Assembly: GCF_000422245.1 (NCBI RefSeq)
Contig: NZ_ATHI01000026.1
Location: 1-64,000 of the forward strand
Direction: 5' to 3'
From: Alkalidesulfovibrio alkalitolerans DSM 16529
GTDB lineage: Bacteria; Desulfobacterota; Desulfovibrionia; Desulfovibrionales; Desulfovibrionaceae
DNA: 64,000 nt
The position numbers and the translations under genes were made by a program. The stretch's first letter is position 1. The number at the start of each line of letters is the position of its first letter. The notes under the pieces were generated by a model, which was not told where the DNA came from, did no database searches, and saw only the letters and a list, made by a program, of their open reading frames with translations. This document shows positions 52,969-61,700 of the stretch, piece by piece.

Positions 52969-53777
52969 CCGACGCCGCGAGCGAAAATTCGAAGGTCATC
53001 AGAGCCGAGGCCGAGAGCGTGCCCACCACAGGCAACGCCATGCCCGACCTGGACATCCTGGAGATGCCGGTCGAGGGCGTGGCCGCCTTCTGGCTCTCGC
53101 TCAAGAAGCTGTGCGATCTTCGGCGCGGCAAGAAGATCATGGCCGAGGAGGCCGAATACACGGCCGAGCCCTTCATCCGCCATCTGCTGCTCATCGGTCT
53201 GGAGCCCTGGCCCGAGGAGGCGGTGCGCCGCGCGGTCGAGGCAAAGGCCGCGACCATCCGCGAGGGCTACCGCAGAAAGCTCGCGCTGATGCGGCTTGGG
53301 CTCATGTCCCTGACCACGCGCGAGAATCCCCGCCTGACGTTAACGCGCATGCACGCGCTCTTTCCGGCCATGGCCCTGGACGAGGAGAAACTCCTGCGCG
53401 TGGCCCAGGGATTGATGAAGAGTCTAGCCGATCCCGGCGCGGACAGACGGACGCTCCTTGGCGTGAGCACGCGCCTGCCACCCGACCGGCTCATGGTCAA
53501 ACTGCTCTTCTACGCGGTGCACTCTCGCCGCCACGGCGCGCAGTCGTTGCGCGAGCTTCTGCCCCACGCGGGCTCGGCCGCCTTCGTCGAGGGTCTGACC
53601 ATGATCCTCGACGGTTTCGATCCCGAGTTCGTGCGCGAGACTGTCCAGGTCTCCCACGAGGAACTTCTCCTCGACGCCCGGCGCAAGATGGAGATGGCCC
53701 TGGAGATGTTCCTGGCCATCCGCGCGCGTCTGAACTACGATCAGATATACACCCTGGCCCTGTCCTACATCCCCTGA
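52965..53777 (+). CDS. Helical protein of unknown function
   Basis: A 270-residue soluble, almost wholly helical protein with no signal peptide. Residues 1-25 are polar. The rest is regular amphipathic helix (EEAVRRAVEAKAATIREGYR, GLTMILDGFDPEFVRETVQ), ending LNYDQIYTLALSYIP. No domain was recognised. Its ATG overlaps the cyclase stop, so it is translated with an exported enzyme although itself apparently cytosolic. Confidence 0.7.
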   Translation: MTDAASENSKVIRAEAESVPTTGNAMPDLDILEMPVEGVAAFWLSLKKLCDLRRGKKIMAEEAEYTAEPFIRHLLLIGLEPWPEEAVRRAVEAKAATIREGYRRKLALMRLGLMSLTTRENPRLTLTRMHALFPAMALDEEKLLRVAQGLMKSLADPGADRRTLLGVSTRLPPDRLMVKLLFYAVHSRRHGAQSLRELLPHAGSAAFVEGLTMILDGFDPEFVRETVQVSHEELLLDARRKMEMALEMFLAIRARLNYDQIYTLALSYIP

Positions 53778-53965
53778 CGGACCGTCCCGAAAGTCCCGCC
53801 TGTTGCATCGCCGCCCGCGTCCCGTGCCTCATGCGGTCTTTACGGGGAGAGCGGCGAACGGTAATACCGGAGCGCAACGACACAAAGGAGGGCGGCCGCC
53901 GCCAGGGTTTTCGCGAGGTTCACGAGAGCGTTGCGGGAACGTTGCCGGAAACGGGCCGCACGGCC

Positions 53966-55276
53966 ATGCGCGCACATCTTCTGAATATCCCCTGCTGCAA
54001 CACGGGCGGCCGTCCGCTCAGCGAGGCCGATCTTTTCGGCCGCGCGGTCCTCGTCCAGTTCTTCGACGACGACCCGGCCGGGCTTCTCGCCTGGCGCGAG
54101 ACCGCCGAGTTCATCGCGGACCAGGGCCGGGGAGTGCTGCCCTGCGGCGTCTTCAGCCCCGAGGACGCGGCGGCGGCCGAACGCGAGACCATGCGCAAGA
54201 TGGTCCGCCGCCTGAACGTGGTCTGGCCTGTGACGGCCGACGCCTCGGGCGACCTGCGCGCGGTCTTTGCCGTGCCGCGCCTGCCCCTAACCGTGCTGCT
54301 CGACCCCGATGGCAACGAGGTCTGGCGCGGCGAGCCGGACGACCTGCCCGAGACGGGCGCGATCATTGCCGCTTGGCGCAGGGACGGGCTGCTCGACACG
54401 ACGCCCTTCGTGCCCTCGCCCGAGGAGGAACTGCGCTTCGACGACGTGCTGCATTTTCCCGAGGCTGTGGCCGCGTGCGACGGCCTCGTGGTGGTGGCGG
54501 ACACGGGCGCGCACCGGCTCATGGCGGGCCGCTTCATCGACGAACGACCCCTGGCCGTGGTGGAGTGGATCGTTGGCAAGATGCCGGGTTTTTCCTCCGG
54601 CACCTTTGCCGAGGCGAGCTTCTTCGGGCCGCGCGGCCTGGCCTTCTCGCCGGACGGCAGCGCCCTGGCCGTGGCTGATTCCCTGAACCACGCCGTGCGG
54701 CTCGCGGACCTGGAGACGCGGACGGTGCGCACGCTGCCGGGTTTCGTGCGCCTGCCCACGGCCGTGGCCTACCTGGGCGAGACGCTTTTCGCGGCCGCGC
54801 CGTGCGCCGGCGCCATCGTGCGCATGAACGAGAAAGGGCCTGAGATCGCGGCGCGCGTGCCCGGTGTGCTGGCCTTGGCCGGGGACGGGGAGCGGCTATG
54901 GTTCCTGGATGGCGCGGGAGGCATCGGCTGGTTCGATCCAGGCAACGGCGCGACCGGCGCGCTTGCCCTCTCGCGGCCGCTCGTCCGGCCCGCCGGGCTT
55001 TGCCTGGCACAGGCCGACGGCCTCCTGCTCTGCGTGGCCGAGACCGGCGCGAACGCCGTGGCCACCATCGATCCGGCCACGGGCGAGGTCAAAACGCGCG
55101 CGGGCAAGGGCAGGGGCTACGTGGACGGCTTCAGGCCGCGCTTCTTCGGCCCCAGGGGCATCGCGGCCATGAGCCGCACCCTGTTCGTGGCCGACACCAG
55201 CAACCACGCCCTGCGCGCCGTGAGCCTGGCCGAGAGCGGCGCGGGCAGCGTCACGCTGTACGCCGCAGCCGAGTGA
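53966..55276 (+). CDS. Thioredoxin-like/NHL-repeat protein
   Basis: A 436-residue protein. The first 150 residues resemble a thioredoxin or peroxiredoxin-like fold (RAVLVQFFDDDPAGLLAW, VPRLPLTVLLDPDGNEVW) but have no CxxC; a CC pair near residue 10 is in a different place. From about 160 onward are NHL/beta-propeller repeats (FHFPEAVAACDGLVVVADTGAHRL-type, FFGPRGLAFSPDGSALAVADSLNHAVRLADL, and a late FFGPRGIAAMSRTLFVADTSNHALRAV). The layout parallels NHL-repeat proteins with an N-terminal thioredoxin-like domain. No signal peptide. The ribosome-binding site is weak; AAAGGAGGG at 53884 suggests a possible upstream non-ATG start. Confidence 0.78.
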   Translation: MRAHLLNIPCCNTGGRPLSEADLFGRAVLVQFFDDDPAGLLAWRETAEFIADQGRGVLPCGVFSPEDAAAAERETMRKMVRRLNVVWPVTADASGDLRAVFAVPRLPLTVLLDPDGNEVWRGEPDDLPETGAIIAAWRRDGLLDTTPFVPSPEEELRFDDVLHFPEAVAACDGLVVVADTGAHRLMAGRFIDERPLAVVEWIVGKMPGFSSGTFAEASFFGPRGLAFSPDGSALAVADSLNHAVRLADLETRTVRTLPGFVRLPTAVAYLGETLFAAAPCAGAIVRMNEKGPEIAARVPGVLALAGDGERLWFLDGAGGIGWFDPGNGATGALALSRPLVRPAGLCLAQADGLLLCVAETGANAVATIDPATGEVKTRAGKGRGYVDGFRPRFFGPRGIAAMSRTLFVADTSNHALRAVSLAESGAGSVTLYAAAE

Positions 55277-55295
55277 ACCGGGATTTACTGGATCG

Positions 55296-55512
55296 CCCGG
55301 AGGAGGCTCCGCCTCCTCCGGACCACCTCCGCCAGGGGGCTCAGCCCCCTGGACCCCGCGATTCGCATCGAAACCATCGTTGGCAAAGCCGACTTCGGTG
55401 CGGCGGCGGTGATACGCCTCTGAACCATGCTTTCCCGAAACCGTCGCAGACGGTTTCGGGAATCGCAGGGGGGCCGGGGGGATCATCCCCGGGGGAGATC
55501 ATCTCCCCCGGC
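55296..55512 (-). repeat. Mosaic palindrome element, copy 2 (inverted)
   Basis: The same modules as at 20779 in reverse order and orientation: GGAGGAGGC..GCCTCCTCC, CCAGGGGGC..GCCCCCTGG, AACCATCGTTGGC, TTCCCGAAACCGTC..GACGGTTTCGGGAA and GGGGGAGATCATCTCCCCC. One extra GGGGGGATCATCCCC module is inserted. Confidence 0.85.
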
Positions 55513-55519
55513 AAAGGTA

Positions 55520-56617
55520 TTAGGCTGCGGTCGTCAGGCGGCGCATGGCGCGCTTGACGGGGCTGAGCATCGTTTCGAGCCAGCCCGTGGCGGCCTCGCT
55601 GTTTTTGCGGCTATGCAAAGAGGCCAGTAGCGTTTCGAGTTCCGCCACCTCGGTGTTGTGCTCGCGCGCCGTGTCCAGCACCTCGCGGGCGCGCTCGTCC
55701 TGGCCCACGATGCAGTAGGCGCGCGCTAGGCAATGCGCCACGGCCGCGCTCTCCGGGGTCAGCTTGAGGGCCTTTCGCCAGGCGAGCAGCGCCTCGGCGT
55801 AGTCCTCGTTGAGCCACAGCCGCTTGCCCAGGGCGTAGAAGGGGTTGTCCGTCTCGGCGCCGGCGGCGCGCAACTCGGCGAAGAGCACCCGGACCTCGAA
55901 GAACCTGTCCTGTTCGGCCAGGCAGTGCACGGCCTTGCGCATGTGCTTGAAGTATTTTCCGAGGTCGCCGATGCCTTTGTAGGCACGGGCCAGTCCCTCG
56001 TGGGCTTCGGCGTAGGCCGCGTTCAGGTTCAGGGCCTGATGGAAGGCGGAGATGGCGGCCGGGAAGCGCCCCTTGAGCAGAAGCCCCATGCCGCGTTCCA
56101 CCGCGCCCCTGGCCGGACTGACGGCGTGGGTGCGGCTGGTCGCCTCGTCCGCCGCTTCGATTTCCGGAAGGCTTGCGAAGGCGTTCTTGAGCGCCCTGGC
56201 CTTGGCCAGCATCACGGCCGTCGCGCCGGGCAGGGTCGTGTTGCGCCTGGCCTGGCGCATCTGCCGCTCCAGAGCGGCCAGGGAGTAGGGCCGCACCACG
56301 TAGCCATGGCAGCCCGCCGCGATGGCGGAAAGAATGGCCCTCTCGTCGCGGGCCGTGGCCGCCATGAGCACAGGCAATTGCTGCAGGCGCGGCGCAAGGC
56401 GCACGCGTTCGAGCAGGGTCAGGCCGTCCATGTCGGCGAGCCGTTCGTCGCAGATCAAAAGGTCCGCCTCTTGGGCCTCCAGATAAGCCAACGCCTCGTC
56501 GCCCCGCTCGAAGCACACGGTCAACGCGGCCCCGGCCTGTTTGGCCATGGTTTTGTCCGTGCGTGCGTGTCCATCATTCGCGCTGGCGATGACCACCGTT
56601 CCCATGCGTCGCGCCAT
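55520..56617 (-). CDS. Degenerate receiver-domain protein with TPR repeats
   Basis: A 365-residue protein. Residues 5-125 are a response-regulator receiver fold. The phosphoacceptor Asp is present (D57 in LLICDERLADMDG), but the acidic pair normally in the first loop is missing and the invariant Lys is replaced by Arg (R109 in VVRPYS). Phosphorylation may be altered or lost. From about residue 170 there are TPR-like repeats (GRFPAAISAFHQALNLNAAYAE, EDYAEALLAWRKALKLTPES). No output DNA-binding domain, so action is probably by protein contact. AGGAG precedes the ATG. A sigma-54 promoter lies 40 bases upstream. Confidence 0.85.
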   Translation of the reverse strand: MARRMGTVVIASANDGHARTDKTMAKQAGAALTVCFERGDEALAYLEAQEADLLICDERLADMDGLTLLERVRLAPRLQQLPVLMAATARDERAILSAIAAGCHGYVVRPYSLAALERQMRQARRNTTLPGATAVMLAKARALKNAFASLPEIEAADEATSRTHAVSPARGAVERGMGLLLKGRFPAAISAFHQALNLNAAYAEAHEGLARAYKGIGDLGKYFKHMRKAVHCLAEQDRFFEVRVLFAELRAAGAETDNPFYALGKRLWLNEDYAEALLAWRKALKLTPESAAVAHCLARAYCIVGQDERAREVLDTAREHNTEVAELETLLASLHSRKNSEAATGWLETMLSPVKRAMRRLTTAA

Positions 56618-56656
56618 GTTCTCCTCCAGGAAAAAACTGCCTTCGGCCAGGAAGAA

Positions 56657-56672
56657 AGCAGGAACGATGCCA
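56657..56672 (-). promoter_or_regulatory. Sigma-54 (-24/-12) promoter of receiver-TPR gene
   Basis: On the minus strand TGGCATCGTTCCTGCT has TGGCA at -24 and TGCT at -12 with correct spacing. The predicted start near 56646 leaves a leader of about 29 bases with GGAGGAG. Confidence 0.7.
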
Positions 56673-56761
56673 GAAGCGTGGAGGCGCGCGGTGCAAGGCC
56701 TCTCGACGGCCTTGGCCGTCGCGTGCTAGGATGCCGCGCACTACGAGCGAAGGAGCAGGTA

Positions 56762-57610
56762 ATGAGCGTGACTTTCCCGGCCAGTGTGCCGTTTTACAAG
56801 ATGCAGGGCAGCGGCAACGATTTCGTGGTCATCGACAACCGCGCGGCGAGGATTCCCGAACTGGAGATGCAGCGTTTCGCCGTGGCCGCGTGCCGTCGGG
56901 CCTTCGGCATCGGCGCGGACGGCATCTTCTTCCTCGATCTGCCCAAGGAACGTACTGACGTTGACGTAATCTGGCATTTCTTCAACGCTGACGGCTCCCG
57001 GGCCGAGATGTGCGGCAACGCCTCTCGTTGCGCCGCGCGGCTCGCGCACATGCTGGGCATGGCCGGACCGGGGCTTTCCATCGGCACGGACGCGGGCGTG
57101 GTGCGCGCCGAGGTTTTCGAAGACGAGCGTGAGGTGCGGGTGCAGCTCACGCCGCCGTGCGGCCTTGAGACCGGCATCGCCCTGGATCTGGGCGGCGGCG
57201 AGGCCTTCACCGGCCACTTCGTGAACACGGGCGTGCCGCACGCCGTGATCTTCGTCGAGAACGTCGAGAATGTGGACGTGGACCGCCTGGGCCGGGCGAT
57301 CCGGTATCATGCCCGTTTCGCCCCGGCTGGAACCAACGTCAATTTCGCCCAGATCGTCTCGGCCGAAGCTATCTCGCTGCGCACCTACGAGCGCGGCGTG
57401 GAAGGTGAGACCTACGCGTGCGGCACCGGCGCGAGCGCGGCGGTCTATCTGGCCCACCACCTGAAGCTGACCGGGCCTGACGTGCAGGTCACGACCTCGG
57501 GGGGCGAGCGTTTGGGCATCGGCGTGGTCGAGGGCGCGCTGTTCCTGCGCGGCAAGGCCGAGATCACCTTCAGCGGCGTCTTGAATCTGCAAAGCGTCGG
57601 CCTGGCCTGA
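56762..57610 (+). CDS. dapF: Diaminopimelate epimerase
   Basis: A 282-residue enzyme that interconverts LL- and meso-diaminopimelate for lysine and peptidoglycan synthesis. It has the duplicated epimerase fold with both catalytic cysteines: the first in EMCGNASRCAAR (around residue 82) and the second in YACGTGASAA (around residue 220). The FYKMQGSGNDFVVID N-terminus and PAGTNVNF segment confirm the family. GAAGGAG precedes the ATG. Confidence 0.96.
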   Translation: MSVTFPASVPFYKMQGSGNDFVVIDNRAARIPELEMQRFAVAACRRAFGIGADGIFFLDLPKERTDVDVIWHFFNADGSRAEMCGNASRCAARLAHMLGMAGPGLSIGTDAGVVRAEVFEDEREVRVQLTPPCGLETGIALDLGGGEAFTGHFVNTGVPHAVIFVENVENVDVDRLGRAIRYHARFAPAGTNVNFAQIVSAEAISLRTYERGVEGETYACGTGASAAVYLAHHLKLTGPDVQVTTSGGERLGIGVVEGALFLRGKAEITFSGVLNLQSVGLA

Positions 57611-57646
57611 TTTCCGTCGGGTACAGTCGTCGGGGGCAGGGGCCTG

Positions 57647-57760
57647 TCATCGCCGCACCGGCGTCGGCTTTGCCAACGATGGTTTCATTGCGAATCCAGG
57701 GTCCAGGGAACATCGTTCCCTGGCGGTGGAGGTCTGGGGGAGGCGGAGCCTCCTTCGGGC
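57647..57760 (+). repeat. Mosaic palindrome element, copy 3 (short)
   Basis: A shortened copy: CATCGCCGCACCGGCGTCGG, GCCAACGATGGTTT, CGAATCCAGGGTCCAGGGAAC..GTTCCCTGG and GGTGGAGGTCTGGGGGAGGC..GCCTCC. It follows dapF, in the same orientation as the copy after glnA. The palindrome arms differ from copy 1 (CCAGGGAAC versus CCAGGGGGC) yet remain self-complementary. Confidence 0.8.
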
Positions 57761-57786
57761 TATCCCGCACTTTGCGGCATGATCGC

Positions 57787-58257
57787 TCAGATCTTGGCGC
57801 GCCGGGTGCGGGCGTCGCGCCGCCAGGCCGCCTCGCGTGAGCGCCGTTCGTCCTCGGCCGTCTCGGGGATGAGCGGCGGCACGATTGTGGGGCGGCCCTC
57901 GGAGTCGAGGGCCACGAAGGTCAGGAAGGCCGTGGCCACGTGGCGCGTCTCGCCCGTGAGCAGGTCCTCGGCCTCGGCCCGCACGCCGCATTCAAGCGAG
58001 GTCTTGCCCACGCCGTTGACGCTGGCCCGAAACGTCACCAGTTCGCCCACGGACACAGGCTGGTGGAAATCCATGCGGTCGATGGAGGCCGTGACCGCGT
58101 TCATGCGGCAGTGACGCATGGCAGCCACTCCCGCAGCCACGTCCATATACTTCATCAGCACGCCGCCGTGCACGCTGCCGAAGGGGTTTGCGTCCTGCGG
58201 TTCCATGACGCGCGAGAGCGTGAAGCGCGAGGCGGACACCGGGCGTCCTTCGTCCAT
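57787..58257 (-). CDS. Acyl-CoA thioesterase, hotdog fold (second)
   Basis: A 156-residue hotdog protein of the BACH/YciA type. DANPFGSVHGGVLMKYMDVAAGVAA (residues 22-46) holds the HGG loop and catalytic Asp. SIDRMDFHQPVSVGELVTF is the paired strand motif. The C-terminus is a basic extension (RRSREAAWRRDARTRRAKI). It is more typical of the acyl-CoA thioesterase II-like cytosolic group than the protein at 5607. Chain-length preference is unknown. Confidence 0.88.
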   Translation of the reverse strand: MDEGRPVSASRFTLSRVMEPQDANPFGSVHGGVLMKYMDVAAGVAAMRHCRMNAVTASIDRMDFHQPVSVGELVTFRASVNGVGKTSLECGVRAEAEDLLTGETRHVATAFLTFVALDSEGRPTIVPPLIPETAEDERRSREAAWRRDARTRRAKI

Positions 58258-58340
58258 GGATTCCCTCGAAAATCGTTTTTACGATCTCTCTAGCTGCTTT
58301 GCGACTTTTGGTCTACATGTGAAAGAAAAAGGAGCATGCC

Positions 58341-58667
58341 ATGGCAGCCAAACACAGCGAAAAGCTTCCCAAGCATTACCGTCGTCTCAACGAACGCCAT
58401 CCGGCTCTGATGGAGGCCGTGCAGGCCCTGGGCAAGACCGTGCAGGAGATGGGCCCGCTGGACTCCAAGACCGTGCGCTTGGTGCAACTCGCGGGCGCGG
58501 CCGCCGCCTATTCCACGGGCTCGGTGCAAAGCCACGCCCGCAGGGCGCTGGAGGCCGGGGCCACGCGCGAGGAGATCGAGCATGCCATCATCAGCCTGAC
58601 CTCGACCATCGGCTTCCCCAACGTGGCCGCTGCGCTGGACTGGGTACATGATGCGCTGAAAGACTAG
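58341..58667 (+). CDS. Carboxymuconolactone decarboxylase-family protein lacking CxxC
   Basis: A 108-residue helical AhpD-like protein. The core LDSKTVRLVQLAGAAAAYSTGSVQSHARRALEAGATREEIEHAI aligns with the family (given here by its ends, residues 40-83). The redox CxxCxxxH of AhpD-like members is replaced by SVQSH, with only the His kept, so a peroxidase-coupled disulfide role is unlikely. Decarboxylase-type or structural roles remain possible. AAAAGGAG precedes the start. Confidence 0.85.
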   Translation: MAAKHSEKLPKHYRRLNERHPALMEAVQALGKTVQEMGPLDSKTVRLVQLAGAAAAYSTGSVQSHARRALEAGATREEIEHAIISLTSTIGFPNVAAALDWVHDALKD

Positions 58668-58668
58668 T

Positions 58669-58788
58669 AGACTGTCCCGAAAGCACCATCTCGGCACTGT
58701 CGCAAAAGCGCCGGACCTTCGTGTATGCGAATACACGTCGGCCCCGGCGCTTTTGTGCGCCTTGCATCTGGCGCTTTTCGAACAGTCT
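58669..58788 (-). repeat. Covarying hairpin repeat, copy R3
   Basis: On the minus strand: GACTGTTCGAAAAGCGCC..GATGCAAGGCGCACAAAA, then arms AGCGCCGG / CCGGCGCT around GTGTATTCGCATACAC, then a right box ending GGGACAGTCT. The ends AGACTGT / ACAGTCT are themselves inverted. The arms share no sequence with R1 or R2 but pair perfectly. Confidence 0.85.
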
Positions 58789-58841
58789 GCGAAGCGGTAT
58801 TCTTCAGGTGCCTACTGGCGGCCAGCCTGGATTTGGGCGCG

Positions 58842-58876
58842 AAAAAAGGCGCGACGGCAACCGTCGCGCCTTTTTT
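58842..58876. terminator. Terminator of valS (bidirectional)
   Basis: AAAAAAGGCGCGACGG / CCGTCGCGCCTTTTTT with a 3-base loop, 22 bases after the valS stop on the minus strand. Symmetric T/A runs allow it to act in both directions. Confidence 0.92.
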
Positions 58877-58897
58877 GCGTTCAGAGCGACTTGCGCT

Positions 58898-61549
58898 TCA
58901 CCCCATCACGCTCACGAGGCGCTCGCGCAGCGCATTGAGCTTGTCGCGCTTCTCGTCCATGGCGGTCAGCTTTTCGCGTTCCTTTTGCACCACGTCGGCC
59001 GGGGCGTTGGCCAAGAAGCCGTCGTTGTTCAGCTTCTTCTGGACCACGGTGTAGTCCTTTTCGATCTTGCCCAGCTCCTTGTCCAGGCGGGCAAGCTCGT
59101 CCGCGAAGTTCACCGCGCCTTCGAGCGGCACCCGGATCTCGACCCCGCCCGCCACCACGGCGGCCGAGGCCTTGGGCGCGCGAACGTCCGGCCCGGCCTC
59201 GATCGCGCCCACGCGCGCCAATCGCCGGATATGCTCGGCGTTGTCGCGGATCACGGCCAGGGCGGATTCGTCCTCGCAGCGCATGAGCGCGGAAAGCTCC
59301 AGGGACGGCGCGATGTTGAGCTCGCCCCGGATGTTGCGGATGCCCACGATGATCTCCTGCACGAGCTTCATGCGGGCCTCGGCCGCGGGATCGGCGCACT
59401 CGGGCCGCGCGGCCGGGAAGGGCGCGGTGGCCAGGTTGGAGGGGGCCGCGCCGGGCAGGTGCGACCATATCTCCTGGGTCACGAAGGGCATGATGGGGTG
59501 CAGAAGCGTCAGCGTCTCGGCCAGCACGGTCAGGAGCACGCGGCGCGCGGCCTCCTTCTCCTGGTCCGAGCCGGTCTGCATGTCCAGCTTGATCATCTCC
59601 AGATACCAGTCGCAGAACTCGCGCCAGACGAAGCCGTAGAGCGTCTGGGCGGCGTCGTTGAAGTGGTATGTGGTCATGGCCTGGTCCACCTCGGCCTTGA
59701 CCGTCTCCAGGCGCGAGAGGATGTAGCGGTGGTGCAGGCCCGTGGCCGCGGCGGGGGAGGCCTCCTTCGGCTCGCCGTCGAGGTTCATGAGCGCGAAGCG
59801 GGCCGCGTTCCACAGTTTGTTCACGAAGTGGCGGTAGCCCTCGATGCGCGCCTCGGACATGCGTATGTCGCGGCCCATGGCCGCGAACGCGGCCAGGGTG
59901 AAGCGCAGCGCGTCGCAGCCGTACTTGTCGATCATCAGCAGGGGGTCGATGACGTTGCCCGTGGACTTGGACATCTTCTTGCCGTCCTCGTCGCGCACCA
60001 GGGCATGGATGTACACGTCGCGAAACGGCGCCTTGTCCATGAAGTGCAGGCCCATCATCATCATCCGGGCGACCCAGAAGAAGAGGATGTCGAAGGCCGT
60101 GACCAGCACCGAGGTGGGGTAGAACACGGCCAGATCGCGCGTTTTCTCGGGCCAGCCCATGGTCGAGAAGGGCCACAGGGCTGAGGAGAACCATGTGTCG
60201 AGCACGTCCTCGTCCTGGCGCAGCGCGCCTCCGCAGGCACAGTGGTCCGGGTTAGCGCGCGAACAAATGGTCGCGCCGCAGTCGGCGCAGTACCAGACCG
60301 GGATGCGGTGCCCCCACCAGAGCTGGCGCGAGATGCACCAGTCGCGGATGTTGTCCAGCCAGTTGAAATACGTCTTTTCCCAGGAGGGCGGATGGATTTT
60401 CGTCTCGCCCATCTCCACGGCCTTGCGCGCCCGCTCGGCCAGGGTCTTCACGGCCACGAACCACTGCATGGAGACGTGCGGCTCGATGGTCGTGGCGCAG
60501 CGGTAGCACTGGCTGATCTTGTGTTCGTAATCCTCGATCGCGGCCAAAAGCCCCTGGGCGTCGAGGTCGGCCGCGACCTTCTCGCGGCAGGCGGCCGCGG
60601 ACATGCCCTGATAGGCAGACCCGGCCTCGGCGGTCATGTCGCCGCGGTCGTCGATGACCTTGATCACGGCCAGCCCGTGCTTTTTGCCCAGGTCCCAGTC
60701 GTTCATGTCGTGCGCGGGCGTGACCTTCAGGCAGCCGGTGCCGAATTCGCGTTCCACGTAGGCGTCGGCAATGATCGGGATGCGGCGGCCCGTGAGCGGC
60801 AGGATGACTTCCTTGCCGATCAGCGCCTGGTAGCGTTCATCCTCTGGATGCACGGCCACGGCCGTGTCGCCGAGCATGGTTTCGGGCCGGACCGTGGCCA
60901 CCACGACCTCGCCCGAGCCGTCGGCCAGGGGGTAGCGGATCTTGTAGAGGCGTCCCTTGTGCGGCGCGTATTCCACCTCGTCGTCGGCCAGGGCGGTGTG
61001 GCAGCGGGTGCACCAGTTGATGATGTACTCGCCGCGATAGATGAGCCCCTGCTCGTAGAGCGAGACGAAGACCTCGCGCACGGCGCGCGACAGCCCCTCG
61101 TCCATGGTGAAGCGCTCGCGCGTCCAGTCCACGGAACTGCCCAGGCGGCGAATCTGGTTGGTGATGCGGCCGCCGTACTCCTCTTTCCACTTCCAGACTT
61201 CTTCGAGAAATTTTTCGCGGCCCAGGTCGTGACGGCTCTTGCCCTCGGCCTTGAGCTTGCGCTCGACCACGTTTTGCGTGGCGATGCCCGCGTGGTCCGT
61301 GCCGGGCAGCCAGAGCACCTTTTTGCCCTTTTGGCGTTGGTGGCGGCAGATCATGTCCTGCACGGTCTCGTTCAGGGCATGGCCCATGTGCAGCGCGCCG
61401 GTGACGTTGGGCGGCGGGATGACGACGGAGAACGGCTCGCCCGGTCCGTCGGGATCGGGCGTGAAGGTCTTCTCCTGTTCCCAGTGCGCGCCCCAGCGGG
61501 CTTCGACATCGGCGGGCTCGTAGCCCTTGGGCAGGGTGGATTCGGCCAT
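58898..61549 (-). CDS. valS: Valyl-tRNA synthetase
   Basis: An 883-residue class Ia synthetase that charges tRNA-Val. The ATP site motifs are HMGHAL (within PPPNVTGALHMGHAL) and KKMSKSTGN. The editing domain includes TVRPETMLGDTAVAVHP. LWWGHRIPVWYC, followed by a Cys-rich ribbon with CADCG and CACGG, is normal. The C-terminal coiled-coil arm (about 65 residues, LARLDKELGKIEKDY onward) is intact. The start at MAESTL has AAGGAG upstream; the longer frame is rejected as it adds 110 unrelated residues. No T-box or leader structure was noticed. Confidence 0.97.
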   Translation of the reverse strand: MAESTLPKGYEPADVEARWGAHWEQEKTFTPDPDGPGEPFSVVIPPPNVTGALHMGHALNETVQDMICRHQRQKGKKVLWLPGTDHAGIATQNVVERKLKAEGKSRHDLGREKFLEEVWKWKEEYGGRITNQIRRLGSSVDWTRERFTMDEGLSRAVREVFVSLYEQGLIYRGEYIINWCTRCHTALADDEVEYAPHKGRLYKIRYPLADGSGEVVVATVRPETMLGDTAVAVHPEDERYQALIGKEVILPLTGRRIPIIADAYVEREFGTGCLKVTPAHDMNDWDLGKKHGLAVIKVIDDRGDMTAEAGSAYQGMSAAACREKVAADLDAQGLLAAIEDYEHKISQCYRCATTIEPHVSMQWFVAVKTLAERARKAVEMGETKIHPPSWEKTYFNWLDNIRDWCISRQLWWGHRIPVWYCADCGATICSRANPDHCACGGALRQDEDVLDTWFSSALWPFSTMGWPEKTRDLAVFYPTSVLVTAFDILFFWVARMMMMGLHFMDKAPFRDVYIHALVRDEDGKKMSKSTGNVIDPLLMIDKYGCDALRFTLAAFAAMGRDIRMSEARIEGYRHFVNKLWNAARFALMNLDGEPKEASPAAATGLHHRYILSRLETVKAEVDQAMTTYHFNDAAQTLYGFVWREFCDWYLEMIKLDMQTGSDQEKEAARRVLLTVLAETLTLLHPIMPFVTQEIWSHLPGAAPSNLATAPFPAARPECADPAAEARMKLVQEIIVGIRNIRGELNIAPSLELSALMRCEDESALAVIRDNAEHIRRLARVGAIEAGPDVRAPKASAAVVAGGVEIRVPLEGAVNFADELARLDKELGKIEKDYTVVQKKLNNDGFLANAPADVVQKEREKLTAMDEKRDKLNALRERLVSVMG

Positions 61550-61700
61550 GTGATCTGAACTCCTTGGGGGGTCTGGCGATGGAGGGCCTGCTTGTACACC
61601 AGGGCCGCACGGCGCGCAACAAAGCCCCAGGGGCCGCGAAAACGCGTCATGTTTGGCTTTGTCTTGATCAGCCCGCCCGCCCGGTGCTACCAAGACGGGC

